This document shows positions 42,257-51,168 of a stretch of 64,000 bases of DNA, piece after piece. The DNA comes from Leifsonia shinshuensis (lineage in GTDB: Bacteria > Actinomycetota > Actinomycetes > Actinomycetales > Microbacteriaceae). A model generated the notes under the pieces. That model ran no database searches, was not told the origin of the DNA, and saw nothing but the letters and a program-made list of their open reading frames with translations. Position 1 is the stretch's first letter. Each line of letters opens with the position of its first letter. The stretch is taken from NCBI RefSeq assembly GCF_022606355.1, contig NZ_JAHHZQ010000002.1:744001-808000 (forward strand), given 5' to 3'. The position numbers were made by a program, and so were the translations under genes.

Positions 42257-43651
42257 GTGACAACGCCGTCTGATGACTTCCCCGAACAGCCCCGCCCGGT
42301 GCAGCCCACCCTCCCGCCGAACCTGTCTGGCGCGCCCGACAGCGTGGCCCTCGGTTCGACCCTGACCACCGCCGACTCGGCGTTCTCGGCCGCCCCCACC
42401 TCCGCGGTATCGGCTCAGGCCCCGCAGAAGGTCAAGGTGCGGGGCAAGCTCCTCAAGCTGATGCTGTGGATGATGCTGGCGAACATCGCCGTGTTCGGGA
42501 TCTGGGGAGCCGTTCCCGGCCTCCTGCTCCCGACACAGATCACGAACATCGTCGGTGAGAAGGCGAGCGTGGGGGCGTTCGGGCTCATTGCCACCATCGG
42601 CGCTTTCGCTGCGATGGTCGCTCAGCCGATCGCCGGCCTGGTCTCCGACCGCACCCGCAGCCGGTTCGGTCGACGGGCGCCATGGATGGTCGCGGGAGGT
42701 CTCCTCGGCGGTCTCTCGCTCGTCTTCATGGGCGCATCGAACACCATCCTCCAGCTGGGCATCGCCTGGGTCATGGTGCAGGTCTGCTACAACTTCGCCC
42801 AGGGGCCGCTCTCCGCGATCCTGCCGGACCGTGTGCCGAGCGGCGCACGAGGCACGTTCTCGTCGTTGTCCGGTCTCGGCCTCATGGTGGGTGCGCTCGG
42901 CGGCAGCATCGCCGGCGCGATGTTCCTCTCCAACGTGTCGGCCGGTTACCTCGTCTTCGCCGGCTTCGCGCTGATCGTCCTGGTGCTCTTCGTCGTCTTC
43001 AACCCGGACCGTTCGAACAAGGGCGAGCCGAAGCCCCCGTTCAGCCTCGGCGCATTCCTCCGCACCTTCTGGGTGAACCCGATCAAGCACCCGGACTTCT
43101 TCTGGGGCTTCACCGGCCGCCTGCTCCTGTACGCGGGCTACTTCATGGTGACCGGCTACCAGCTCTTCATCCTGCGTGACTACGTCGGCCTGGGCGCCAA
43201 GGCCGGGGCGTTCGTCCCGCTGCTCAGCCTCATCAGCATGGCGGGCACGATCATCACGACGCTGATCGGTGGACCGCTCTCCGACAAGCTCGGTCGCCGC
43301 AAGATCGTCGTCATCGTCGCCGGAACGATCATGGCGCTCTCGATGCTGTTCCCGTTGATCTTCCCGTCGCTCGTCGGGATGATGCTGTTCGCGTTCGTCG
43401 CCGGCCTCGGCTTCGGGGCGTTCCAGGCGGTGGACACGGCGCTCATGAGCGAGGTGCTGCCGTCCAAGGACGACTTCGCGAAGGACCTCGGCGTGCTCAA
43501 CATCGCCGCAACACTCCCGCAGACGCTCGCACCCGGGATCGCGAGCATCATCATCCTGACTCTCGGCGGCTACACCGCCCTGTTCCCGATCGGCATCGTG
43601 ATCGCCCTGCTCGGCGCCTTCGCGGTCCTCCCGATCAAGTCCGTCCGCTAG
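42257..43651 (+). CDS. GPH/SLC45-like MFS sugar symporter
   Basis: 464 aa with 12 helices after an unusually long, Pro/Ser/Thr-rich cytosolic N-terminus (about 65 residues). GTG start at 42257 with GAAAGGAC eight bases upstream. MFS signatures: GLVSDRTRSRFGRRAPWMV in loop 2-3 and GGPLSDKLGRRKIVVIV in loop 8-9. The large NFAQGPLSAILPDRVPSGARG motif resembles glycoside:cation and sucrose-type symporters. It precedes a GH3 beta-glucosidase by 10 bp and faces a LacI repressor, so it probably imports beta-glucosides such as cellobiose (inference). Confidence 0.87.
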   Translation: MTTPSDDFPEQPRPVQPTLPPNLSGAPDSVALGSTLTTADSAFSAAPTSAVSAQAPQKVKVRGKLLKLMLWMMLANIAVFGIWGAVPGLLLPTQITNIVGEKASVGAFGLIATIGAFAAMVAQPIAGLVSDRTRSRFGRRAPWMVAGGLLGGLSLVFMGASNTILQLGIAWVMVQVCYNFAQGPLSAILPDRVPSGARGTFSSLSGLGLMVGALGGSIAGAMFLSNVSAGYLVFAGFALIVLVLFVVFNPDRSNKGEPKPPFSLGAFLRTFWVNPIKHPDFFWGFTGRLLLYAGYFMVTGYQLFILRDYVGLGAKAGAFVPLLSLISMAGTIITTLIGGPLSDKLGRRKIVVIVAGTIMALSMLFPLIFPSLVGMMLFAFVAGLGFGAFQAVDTALMSEVLPSKDDFAKDLGVLNIAATLPQTLAPGIASIIILTLGGYTALFPIGIVIALLGAFAVLPIKSVR

Positions 43652-43661
43652 GAGCCATCGC

Positions 43662-46127
43662 ATGACCGACATCACCACCGCCACCGACGTCGCCGACGAG
43701 TTCCTCGACGGCCTGCTCGGTTCTCTCTCCCTCGAGCAGAAGGTGCGCCTGCTCACGGGCGCCTCGTTCTGGACCCTGCACGACGAGCCGCAGATCGGGC
43801 TCGGGACGATCGTGGTCTCCGACGGTCCCGCGGGCGTCCGCGGGCAGCTGTGGGACGAGCGCGACTCCTCTGCGAGCCTGCCGTCGCCGACCTCCCTCGC
43901 CGCGTCGTGGGACGTGGAGCGGGTGCACCGGCTCGGCCAGCTCATCGCGGCGGAGGCCCGCCGCAAGGGCGTCGGCGTCGCGCTCGGCCCGACCGTCAAC
44001 ATCCAGCGCTCGCCGCGCGGCGGCCGCCACTTCGAGGGGTACAGCGAGGACCCGTGGCTCTCGGGCGTCGTCGGAACCGCGTTCGTCAAGGGCGTCCAGT
44101 CCTGCGGCGTCGGCGCCACGCCCAAGCACTACGTCGCGAACGACAGCGAGACCGACCGCATGACCGTCGACGTGCACGTGGACGAGCGCACCCTGCGCGA
44201 GGTCTACCTGGCCCCGTTCGAGCGCATGGTCGTCGAGGGCGGCGCGTGGCTGGTGATGTCGTCGTACAACTCCGTCAACGGCGTGACGATGACCGAGAAC
44301 GAGCTGCTGCACTCCCCGCTGAAGGAGGAGTGGGGCTTCGACGGCGTCGTCGTCTCCGACTGGATGGGCGTGCGCGACACCGTCGCCGCGGGCCGGGCGG
44401 CGCAGGACCTCGCGATGCCCGGTCCGGAGGGCGTCTGGGGCGCCGCGCTGGTGGAGGCCGTGCGCGCGGGCCAGGTGGACGAGGCCGCGATCGACGAGAA
44501 GGTGCGCCGCATCCTCCGCCTCGCCGGGCGCCTCGGCGCGCTCGAGGGCGTGGAAGCCGCCGCACCGCTCGCGCAACCGTGGCCCCAGGAGAGCATCGAC
44601 GCCCTGCTGCGGGAGGCCGCGGCCGACGGCATGGTCCTCGTTCGCAACGACGGAGTGCTCCCTCTCGACGCGTCGACGAGCCTGTCGGTCGCCGTCGTCG
44701 GCGAGCACGCCCGCATCGCCCGCACACAGGGCGGCGGTTCTGCGACAGTGTTCCCCGACCACGTCGTCACGCCGTACGACGGGCTCGTCGAGACGTTCGG
44801 CGCCGACCGCGTGCGTTACGCGGCGGGCGTCAAGTCGTCCGAGTCGGTCCTGCCGATCGACGGCCGCGTCGCGACCGACCCGGTCACCGGTGAGCCCGGC
44901 CTGCACGTGCGCTTCCTGAGCGAGTCGGGCGACGTGCTGCTCGACGAGCACCGCATGTCCGGCAAGCTCGCCTGGCTGGGCGACCCCATCCTCGGCGACA
45001 CCGCCGTGGTGGAGGCCGTCGCCTCGTTCACGGCGCCGGAGGACGGCGAGTACGCGGTCGGCTTCGCCGGTCTCGGCCTGTTCCGGTTCGAGGTGGACGG
45101 CGAGCTGAAGAGCGACGGTCTGTTCTTCCCCGAGGGCACCGATCCGTTCATGGCGTTCCTGAACCCGCCCAAGCAGTCGTTCCCGGTGCGGCTGAAGGCC
45201 GGCGAGAGCGTGTCGTTGCGCCTGGAGCACCGACCGCAGCAGCAGGCCGGTCTCGCGGCTGTCATGTTCACCTTCGGTTACGAGGAGCCGTTCGCCGACC
45301 CCGATGCCGAGCTGCAGCGCGCCGTCGAGCTGGCCGCGTCCTCCGATGTCGCCGTGGTCGTCGTCGGCACCACCGAGACACTCGAGTCGGAGGGCTTCGA
45401 CCGCGCGGGCCTGCGCCTGCCCGCCGGGCAGGACGAGCTCGTGCGCCGCGTGCTGGCGGCCAACCCGCGCACCGTCGTCGTCGTGAACTCGGGCGGTCCG
45501 GTCATCCTCCCCTGGCTGGACGACGCGCCCGCCGTGCTCCTCACCTGGTTCCCCGGACAGGAGACCGGAGGCGCGCTCGCCGATGTGCTCTCGGGCGCAC
45601 GCGAGCCGGGCGGCCGCATGCCGACCACCTGGGCGGCGAACGAGGAGGACGTGCCGGTCTGGCAGGTCGAGCCGGTCGACGGCGCACTGTTCTACGACGA
45701 GAAGCTGAACGTGGGCTACCGCGAGTGGCAGCGTCGTGCCGCTCTCGGTGGCCCGGCCGCGGCCATCCCCTTCGGCCACGGCCTCGGCTACACGGAGTGG
45801 GAACTCGGCGAGGCGACCCTCGACGGGCACACGGTGAACGTGCCCGTCACCAACGTCGGCGCGCGCGCGGGCAAGCAGATCGTCCAGGTGTACCTGTCGC
45901 GCGTGTCCGAGTCCCCGATCGAGCGCCCGGTGCTCTGGCTCGCGGGCTACGCCCTGATCCGTGCGGAGGCCGGCGAGGCCGCGGTCGCGAGCGTCGAGCT
46001 CGAGCCGCGCTCGCTGCAGTACTGGTCGGTCGACGACCACGCGTGGCGCACCGAGCCGGGCGAGTACGCGGTGCAGGTGGGCACGTCCGTCACGGCGCTG
46101 GGGGAGCAGCTCCGCTTCACCGTGTGA
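43662..46127 (+). CDS. GH3 beta-glucosidase with PA14 insert
   Basis: 821 aa, no signal peptide, hence cytosolic. N-terminal TIM barrel: VSDGPAGVRGQ, GPTVNIQRSPRGGRHFEGYSEDP, GVGATPKHYVANDSETDR, and VVSDWMGVRD with D233 as nucleophile. The alpha/beta sandwich domain (VAVVGEHARIARTQGGGSA) is interrupted by a PA14-like insert (about residues 385-540; ASFTAPEDGEYAVGFAGLG), and a C-terminal Fn3-like domain (NVPVTNVGARAGKQIVQVYL) follows. It hydrolyses beta-linked glucosides from the non-reducing end. It forms an operon with the symporter and is controlled by the LacI repressor. Confidence 0.95.
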   Translation: MTDITTATDVADEFLDGLLGSLSLEQKVRLLTGASFWTLHDEPQIGLGTIVVSDGPAGVRGQLWDERDSSASLPSPTSLAASWDVERVHRLGQLIAAEARRKGVGVALGPTVNIQRSPRGGRHFEGYSEDPWLSGVVGTAFVKGVQSCGVGATPKHYVANDSETDRMTVDVHVDERTLREVYLAPFERMVVEGGAWLVMSSYNSVNGVTMTENELLHSPLKEEWGFDGVVVSDWMGVRDTVAAGRAAQDLAMPGPEGVWGAALVEAVRAGQVDEAAIDEKVRRILRLAGRLGALEGVEAAAPLAQPWPQESIDALLREAAADGMVLVRNDGVLPLDASTSLSVAVVGEHARIARTQGGGSATVFPDHVVTPYDGLVETFGADRVRYAAGVKSSESVLPIDGRVATDPVTGEPGLHVRFLSESGDVLLDEHRMSGKLAWLGDPILGDTAVVEAVASFTAPEDGEYAVGFAGLGLFRFEVDGELKSDGLFFPEGTDPFMAFLNPPKQSFPVRLKAGESVSLRLEHRPQQQAGLAAVMFTFGYEEPFADPDAELQRAVELAASSDVAVVVVGTTETLESEGFDRAGLRLPAGQDELVRRVLAANPRTVVVVNSGGPVILPWLDDAPAVLLTWFPGQETGGALADVLSGAREPGGRMPTTWAANEEDVPVWQVEPVDGALFYDEKLNVGYREWQRRAALGGPAAAIPFGHGLGYTEWELGEATLDGHTVNVPVTNVGARAGKQIVQVYLSRVSESPIERPVLWLAGYALIRAEAGEAAVASVELEPRSLQYWSVDDHAWRTEPGEYAVQVGTSVTALGEQLRFTV

Positions 46128-46167
46128 GTGCGGGCCGCGCCGCCGGCCGTTGCGCGGTGCGGGCACG

Positions 46168-46205
46168 GAGAATGCGCCCTGGTGCGATGACCAGGGCGCA
46201 TTCTC
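46168..46205. terminator. 16-bp perfect hairpin after the beta-glucosidase gene
   Basis: GAGAATGCGCCCTGGT (46168-46183), loop of 6, and its exact complement (46190-46205). Almost no U-run follows. It is convergent with the membrane-protein gene ending at 46226, so it acts for both strands. Confidence 0.7.
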
Positions 46206-46225
46206 TCTCGTGCGCGTGCTGGGGG

Positions 46226-46633
46226 TTACCTCGTGGGTGTCAAGCGTGTGAAGTGCGCCGTGAGGCGAACCGACGAGTTGAGATAAGCGACGGCGATGAG
46301 GATCGACACGGCGACACTGAGCCAGACCAGAGGAGTCTGATCGACGCTGGAGGAAGCTGCTACGCCGACCGCCTGCGCCGCGAAGCCCCCCGAGAGCACG
46401 AATCCCGCGGCTGGTCGGGCCGTCATGCGCCACCAGCGGCGAGGTTCGTCGGACTCGTCCTCACCGCGGAAGACTCGGGTCAACGCGATGACGAGAGCAA
46501 CGATCAACGCGCTTCCCGCGGCCGCGCCCCAGCCGGGCCCCAACCCCATGGCGATCAGAAAACCCGCGATGGCCACAAGTGCATAGCCGGCGATCGCTGA
46601 GGCGGCCTTGACCGAACCATCTCGAATCCGCAT
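46226..46633 (-). CDS. Small membrane protein, four predicted helices
   Basis: 135 aa. Helices near residues 11-30 (SAIAGYALVAIAGFLIAMGL), 34-52 (WGAAAGSALIVALVIALT), 72-92 (PAAGFVLSGGFAAQAVGVAA) and 100-117 (LVWLSVAVSILIAVAYL), with a charged loop RGEDESDEPRRWWR between the second and third. No family recognised. The ATG at 46633 is five bases after TAAGCT, so it is probably leaderless. Confidence 0.7.
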   Translation of the reverse strand: MRIRDGSVKAASAIAGYALVAIAGFLIAMGLGPGWGAAAGSALIVALVIALTRVFRGEDESDEPRRWWRMTARPAAGFVLSGGFAAQAVGVAASSSVDQTPLVWLSVAVSILIAVAYLNSSVRLTAHFTRLTPTR

Positions 46634-46740
46634 GGTTCAGCTTATGACTGCGTAGTCAGAGGAATTGCAGTAGGTGAAGCCGCAGTTGTTGAACGTCGCC
46701 CTCATGCGCTTCTTCTGAACCCTCGACAACCACGCCGTTG

Positions 46741-46786
46741 CTTTGTTCACGACTATGTTCTATGGTTTATTTAGTTCTGAACAAAG
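46741..46786. promoter_or_regulatory. Promoter region of the ROK regulator with 9-bp inverted repeat
   Basis: CTTTGTTCA (46741-46749) and TGAACAAAG (46778-46786) are exact complements 28 bp apart; the second half also contains GTTC-T-GAAC. AT-rich -10 candidates (TATGGT 46761-46766, TTTATT 46766-46771) lie between. ROK repressors commonly bind such TTxG/AA-rich repeats, so autoregulation is likely. Confidence 0.5.
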
Positions 46787-46793
46787 GAAGGCA

Positions 46794-48002
46794 ATGGCGC
46801 TCTCATCCCCCTCGCGCACCGACGTCAATCGCACGGCGATCCTGGCTCATCTCGGAGCGCACGGACCGGCATCCCGCGCTGACCTCGCACGGCGGCTCAG
46901 CGTCTCGCCCGCCCTGATCACTCAGCTCGCCCGCGACCTGCTGGCCGACGGCCTCATCGAGGAGCTCGATCACGCGAGCTCCGGCGGCGGCCGCCCCGCC
47001 CGCATGCTGGGGCTCGTCTCGCGCACCGCGTCCTCCATCGGCGTCAAGGTCGCGCCCGACCACATCGCGTTCGTGGAGGTGGGCATCGACGGCTCGGTGC
47101 TGCGCTCCGCGACAGAGGCGTTCGACGCGGTCTCGCCGCTGGCCATCTCCGGGCTCGTGGAGCGCGTCGGCGCGTTCATCGCCTCCGGTGACGACAGTCG
47201 CGTCCTCGGTGTCGGGGTCGGACTGCCGGGCACCGTGCTCGAGCAGGGCGTCGGCGTCGTCGACTCCACGCAGCTGCGCTGGAACCAGGTCCCGCTCGGC
47301 GCGACCCTGCGCCGTGCCCTCGAACTTCCGGTGGTCGTCGAGAACAACGTCAACGCCTTGAGCGTCGCCGAGAAGCTCTTCGGCCAGGGGCGCGACTCCG
47401 AGGACTTCCTCGTCGTCACCATCGGCAACGGCGTCGGGGCCGGCGTCGTCGCGGGCGGCTCGATCCTCCGCGGCACGGCAGGCGGCGCCGGCGACATCGG
47501 TCACGTTCCCGTGGTCGAAGACGGCCCGCTCTGCCAGTGCGGCAACCACGGCTGCCTCGAGGCCGTCGTCGGCCAGGGCGCGCTGGTCGCCTCGGGGCGC
47601 GCGGCCGGGATCCTCGACGCCGCCGACGGCATCGACCGGCTCCGGGCGGCCGCCGACACCGGCGACGAGCGGGCGCAGCGGATCTACGCCGACGCCGGCC
47701 GGATCCTCGGCCGGGCCCTCGCGGGCGTCGTGAACGTCCTCGACCCCGAGCTGGTCGTCCTGCTGGGCGAAGGCGTCGAAGCCTGGACGCACTGGGCGGG
47801 CACGTTCGAACCCGCGCTCCGCGCGTCGCTCGTGCCGGGCAAGCGCGGCGTCGCCGTGGTGGTCGAGAGCTGGCAGGACGACCGCTGGGCCCAGGGCGCA
47901 GCCGCACTCGTGCTCGCGACGCCGTTCGACTCCGACGGGGTCGCCGGCGAGCAGGGACGGCTGGTGCGCGAACGGCTCGTCTCGACAGCGGGGGCGCGCT
48001 GA
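46794..48002 (+). CDS. ROK-family transcriptional regulator (NagC/XylR-like)
   Basis: 402 aa from ATG 46794 with AAAGGAAGG upstream. N-terminal winged HTH: RTAILAHLGAHGPASRADLA followed by RRLSVSPALITQLARDLL. Sugar-kinase-like ROK domain: GVGVGLPGTVLEQGVGVV, VVENNVNALSVAEKLFG, VTIGNGVGAGVVAGG, and the zinc motif CQCGNHGCLEAVVG. The next gene overlaps its stop, so it leads the sugar ABC operon and probably controls it. The sugar effector is inferred to be an alpha-glucoside or glucose from the neighbouring hydrolases. Confidence 0.92.
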   Translation: MALSSPSRTDVNRTAILAHLGAHGPASRADLARRLSVSPALITQLARDLLADGLIEELDHASSGGGRPARMLGLVSRTASSIGVKVAPDHIAFVEVGIDGSVLRSATEAFDAVSPLAISGLVERVGAFIASGDDSRVLGVGVGLPGTVLEQGVGVVDSTQLRWNQVPLGATLRRALELPVVVENNVNALSVAEKLFGQGRDSEDFLVVTIGNGVGAGVVAGGSILRGTAGGAGDIGHVPVVEDGPLCQCGNHGCLEAVVGQGALVASGRAAGILDAADGIDRLRAAADTGDERAQRIYADAGRILGRALAGVVNVLDPELVVLLGEGVEAWTHWAGTFEPALRASLVPGKRGVAVVVESWQDDRWAQGAAALVLATPFDSDGVAGEQGRLVRERLVSTAGAR

Positions 48003-48955
48003 TGGTCATGTCGGCCCTGCGGGCGGACCGGGTCGCCGAGCGCGGACTCGGCGGCTCACGACCCTCGCGCAAGCGCCCCGCCAGGCGCCGGCTCGCCTAT
48101 GCGGGCACCGTCGCCGTGTTCCTGCTGCCCAGCCTCATCCCGCTCCTGGCCTTCGTCATCGGCCCGATGATCTCCGCGGCGTGGACGAGCCTCCACGAGT
48201 GGAACCTCATCGGCGACATGAAGTGGGTCGGCTTCGACAACTACGCCCACCTGATCTCCGACCCGACCACCCAGCAGGCCTTCCTGCACACCGTCTACTA
48301 CATCGTCGGCTACCTGCCGCTGGTGTACGTCGGCGGACTCGCGCTCGCACTGGCGCTCAACTCGAAGCTGAAGGGCCGCGCCTTCCTCCGCGGCATCTAC
48401 TTCCTGCCGGTCGTGACCAGCTGGGTCGTGGTCGCCCTCGTCTGGCGATGGCTGCTCAACCCGAGCGTCGGCGTCGTCAACTACCTCCTCAGCCTGGTCG
48501 GCATCCACGGCCCCGGCTGGTGGGCCGACCCGGCGTGGTCGATGCCGTCGATCATCCTCGCGTCGGCCTGGAAAGACCTCGGCTTCGTCATGGTCATCCT
48601 GCTGGCCGGCCTGCAGACGATCAACCCCGACCTCTACGAGGCGGCCGAGATCGACGGCGCCGGCTGGTGGCGGCGCCTGTTCAGCATCACCCTCCCGATG
48701 CTCTCCCCTTCGACGTTCTTCGTGATCGTGCTGTCGCTCATCAACGGGTTCCAGGTCTTCGACCAGGTGTACGTGATGACCGGCGGCGGCCCGAACAACT
48801 CCAGCCAGGTGGTGGTCCAGCAGGTCTACGACCTCACCTTCCGCTACGGGCAGGCGGGGATGGCGTCCGCGCTCTCGTGGCTGCTGTTCCTGGTCATCCT
48901 CGTGGTCACCCTCGTGCAGTTCTACGGCCAGAAGAAGTGGGTGAACTATGCGTAG
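48002..48955 (+). CDS. Sugar ABC transporter permease (MalF/UgpA-like)
   Basis: 317 aa, six helices; the ATG shares a base with the ROK gene's stop (a second ATG lies 6 bp on). A basic cytosolic N-terminus (SRPSRKRPARRR) precedes LAYAGTVAVFLLPSLIPLLAF. The EAA loop that contacts the ATPase is YEAAEIDGAGWWRRLFSITLPMLSP. It pairs with the permease encoded next. No ATPase gene is present in the operon, as is common in Actinobacteria, where a shared MsiK-like ATPase serves many sugar transporters. Confidence 0.93.
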   Translation: MVMSALRADRVAERGLGGSRPSRKRPARRRLAYAGTVAVFLLPSLIPLLAFVIGPMISAAWTSLHEWNLIGDMKWVGFDNYAHLISDPTTQQAFLHTVYYIVGYLPLVYVGGLALALALNSKLKGRAFLRGIYFLPVVTSWVVVALVWRWLLNPSVGVVNYLLSLVGIHGPGWWADPAWSMPSIILASAWKDLGFVMVILLAGLQTINPDLYEAAEIDGAGWWRRLFSITLPMLSPSTFFVIVLSLINGFQVFDQVYVMTGGGPNNSSQVVVQQVYDLTFRYGQAGMASALSWLLFLVILVVTLVQFYGQKKWVNYA

Positions 48956-49763
48956 CCCGGCCGCGAAGACGCTTCTCTACATCGCTGTCGGCATCGGCGC
49001 GCTGGTGATGATCTTCCCCTTCATCTGGACCGTGGTCACCTCGATCAGCCCGGGGGCCAGCCTCACGACGACGCCGAAGCTCATCCCGGACAACCCGTCG
49101 CTCGCCCCCTATGCGGAGCTCTTCCAGCGGGTCCCGTTCGCCCAGGTGATCGTCAACTCGGTGGTGATCGCCGCGATCAGCACGGTGTTCCAGCTCGTGA
49201 CGAGCGCGATGGCCGCCTACGTGTTCGCGCGGCTCCCGTTCCGGGGGCGCGGTGCGATCTTCCTGCTCTACCTGGCGACCATGATGATCCCGTTCCAGGT
49301 GCTCATCGTCCCGCTGTTCGTGGAGATGAAGTCGCTCGGGCTCATCAACACCTACGCCGGCGCCATCCTCCCGACGATCGCATCCGCGTTCGGCGTCTTC
49401 CTGCTGCGTCAGGCGATCGGGACCGTGCCATACGAACTCGATCAGGCGGCCACCCTCGACGGCGCCGGCCACTTCCGGGTGTTCTTCCAGATCGTCCTCC
49501 CGCTCGTGCGCCCCGCGCTCGCGACGCTCGCAGTGTTCGGGTTCCTGAACACCTGGAACAGCTTCCTCTGGCCGCTCATCATCCTGCGCGACCCGCTCAT
49601 GCAGACGCTGCCGGTCGCGCTGTCGAGCCTCCAAGGCCAGTACTCCACCCAGTGGGACGTGCTGATGGCCGGCTCGGTCATCAGCATCCTCCCGATGTTC
49701 GCCCTCTACGTCTTCGCCCAGAAGTACATCGTGCAGGGCGTCGCGGGCACCGGACTGAAGTAG
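48948..49763 (+). CDS. Sugar ABC transporter permease (MalG/UgpE-like)
   Basis: 271 aa, six helices; overlaps the first permease gene by 8 bp. The EAA motif reads YELDQAATLDGAGHFRVFFQ with IVLPLVRPAL after it. FPFIWTVVTSISPGASLTTTPKLIP at the N-terminus is typical of the MalG side. It forms the transmembrane channel with the upstream product for uptake of an oligosaccharide. Confidence 0.93.
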   Translation: MRSPAAKTLLYIAVGIGALVMIFPFIWTVVTSISPGASLTTTPKLIPDNPSLAPYAELFQRVPFAQVIVNSVVIAAISTVFQLVTSAMAAYVFARLPFRGRGAIFLLYLATMMIPFQVLIVPLFVEMKSLGLINTYAGAILPTIASAFGVFLLRQAIGTVPYELDQAATLDGAGHFRVFFQIVLPLVRPALATLAVFGFLNTWNSFLWPLIILRDPLMQTLPVALSSLQGQYSTQWDVLMAGSVISILPMFALYVFAQKYIVQGVAGTGLK

Positions 49764-49852
49764 TCCGGCGCCCGCTCCCCGCAACCCATCCATCGCACAG
49801 TCACCACCCACCCCACCACCCGAAACACTGCATCGAAGGAGATCGCACTCAC

Positions 49853-51094
49853 ATGAAGAAGTCACTCGTCGCCGGCATCGCCGTCGCCGCGCTCGCCGCG
49901 GTCGGCCTGGCCGGCTGCTCGTCCTCCAGCGGAACCGACGGGGGCAAGACCACCGTCACCTACTCCGACTTCATCTCGAACGGCGGCAACGAGAAGAACC
50001 TCCAGGCCATCGTCGCCGCGTTCGAGAAGGCCAACCCCGACATCACGGTCAAGGTCACCACCACCGACTACGCCAACTACTTCACCAAGCTGCAGACCGA
50101 CCTCTCGGCCGGCACGCAGTCCGACGTCTTCGACGTCGACGCGGGCAGCTACGCCACCTATCAGGCGGACGGCGTGCTCGCCCCGCTCGACGGCGTCGAC
50201 GCCGCCAAGTACCGCACGTCGGTGCTCGACACCTACAAGACCGACGGCAAGCAGTACGGCCTCCCGACCTCGTTCTCGAACGTCGTCCTCTTCTACAACA
50301 AGGAGCTCTTCGACAAGGCGGGCGTCTCGTACCCGACCAAGGACTGGACCTGGGCCGACGAGAAGGCCGCCGCCCAGAAGCTCACCGACAAGGCCGCGGG
50401 GGTCTGGGGCGACTACCAGCCGGTGACGTACAACGAGTACTACAAGGCGGTCCAGCAGGCCGGCGGCGAGTTCGTGAGCAGCGACGGCAAGAAGGCCGCG
50501 TTCGACGACGCGGCGGGCAAGAAGGCCGCCGACTGGATCGCGGGCAAGTCGGGCACGGTGATGCCGACAGCGGCCGACGGGGCCGGCACGGCCGACTTCG
50601 ACACCAACCTCTTCAAGTCGGGCAAGCTCGCCATGTGGCACACCGGCATCTGGATGTTCAGCACCCTGGGCACACTCCCCTTCGGCTGGGACGTGCAGGT
50701 CGAGCCGGGTGACACCCAGAAGGCGAGCGCCACGTTCTCGAACGCGGTCGTCGTCTCGAAGGACGCCAAGAACAAGGCGGCGGCGCAGAAGTGGGCAGAC
50801 TACCTCTCCAGCTCCAAGGAGATGGTGGATATGCGCCTGAAGTCCGGGTGGGAGATCCCGGCGATCAGCGACGACTCCCTGCTGAAGCCCTACCTCACCG
50901 CCGGCACCCCGGCCAACCGCCAGGCCGTCTTCGACTCCCTCGACCACGTCGCCGTCGCCCCGCAGCTCGGCGCGAACTCGCAGAAGATCCAGGACGACGT
51001 GACGAACGCCCTCGGCGAGATCGCGGCGGGTCGGCAGACCACGTCGTCGTCCATCCCGTCGACGGCCGACCAGGTCACCTCGCTGCTGAAGTGA
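49853..51094 (+). CDS. Sugar ABC transporter binding lipoprotein (family 1)
   Basis: 413 aa; ATG 49853 behind GAAGGAGAT. Signal MKKSLVAGIAVAALAAVGLAGC with lipobox GLAGC (Cys22), then a Ser/Gly linker. The SBP_bac_1 fold is visible: TVTYSDFISNGGNEKNLQAIV, FEKANPDITVKVTTTDYANY, LQTDLSAGTQSDVFDVDAG, YGLPTSFSNVVLFYNKELFD. It captures the sugar outside the membrane for the two permeases encoded upstream. The 89-bp gap before it may allow separate, higher expression. Confidence 0.94.
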   Translation: MKKSLVAGIAVAALAAVGLAGCSSSSGTDGGKTTVTYSDFISNGGNEKNLQAIVAAFEKANPDITVKVTTTDYANYFTKLQTDLSAGTQSDVFDVDAGSYATYQADGVLAPLDGVDAAKYRTSVLDTYKTDGKQYGLPTSFSNVVLFYNKELFDKAGVSYPTKDWTWADEKAAAQKLTDKAAGVWGDYQPVTYNEYYKAVQQAGGEFVSSDGKKAAFDDAAGKKAADWIAGKSGTVMPTAADGAGTADFDTNLFKSGKLAMWHTGIWMFSTLGTLPFGWDVQVEPGDTQKASATFSNAVVVSKDAKNKAAAQKWADYLSSSKEMVDMRLKSGWEIPAISDDSLLKPYLTAGTPANRQAVFDSLDHVAVAPQLGANSQKIQDDVTNALGEIAAGRQTTSSSIPSTADQVTSLLK

Positions 51095-51168
51095 CGATCG
51101 TCCGGCCGCGCCGAGACCCCCCACTCGAGCGCGGCCGGGCCCTCCCTCTCGAACACGGAAGAACCAAC

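Noticed and set aside
43635-46433. 932-codon open frame on the minus strand
   Set aside because: Antisense to the GH3 gene, whose catalytic motifs are complete; the translated shadow has no recognisable fold.
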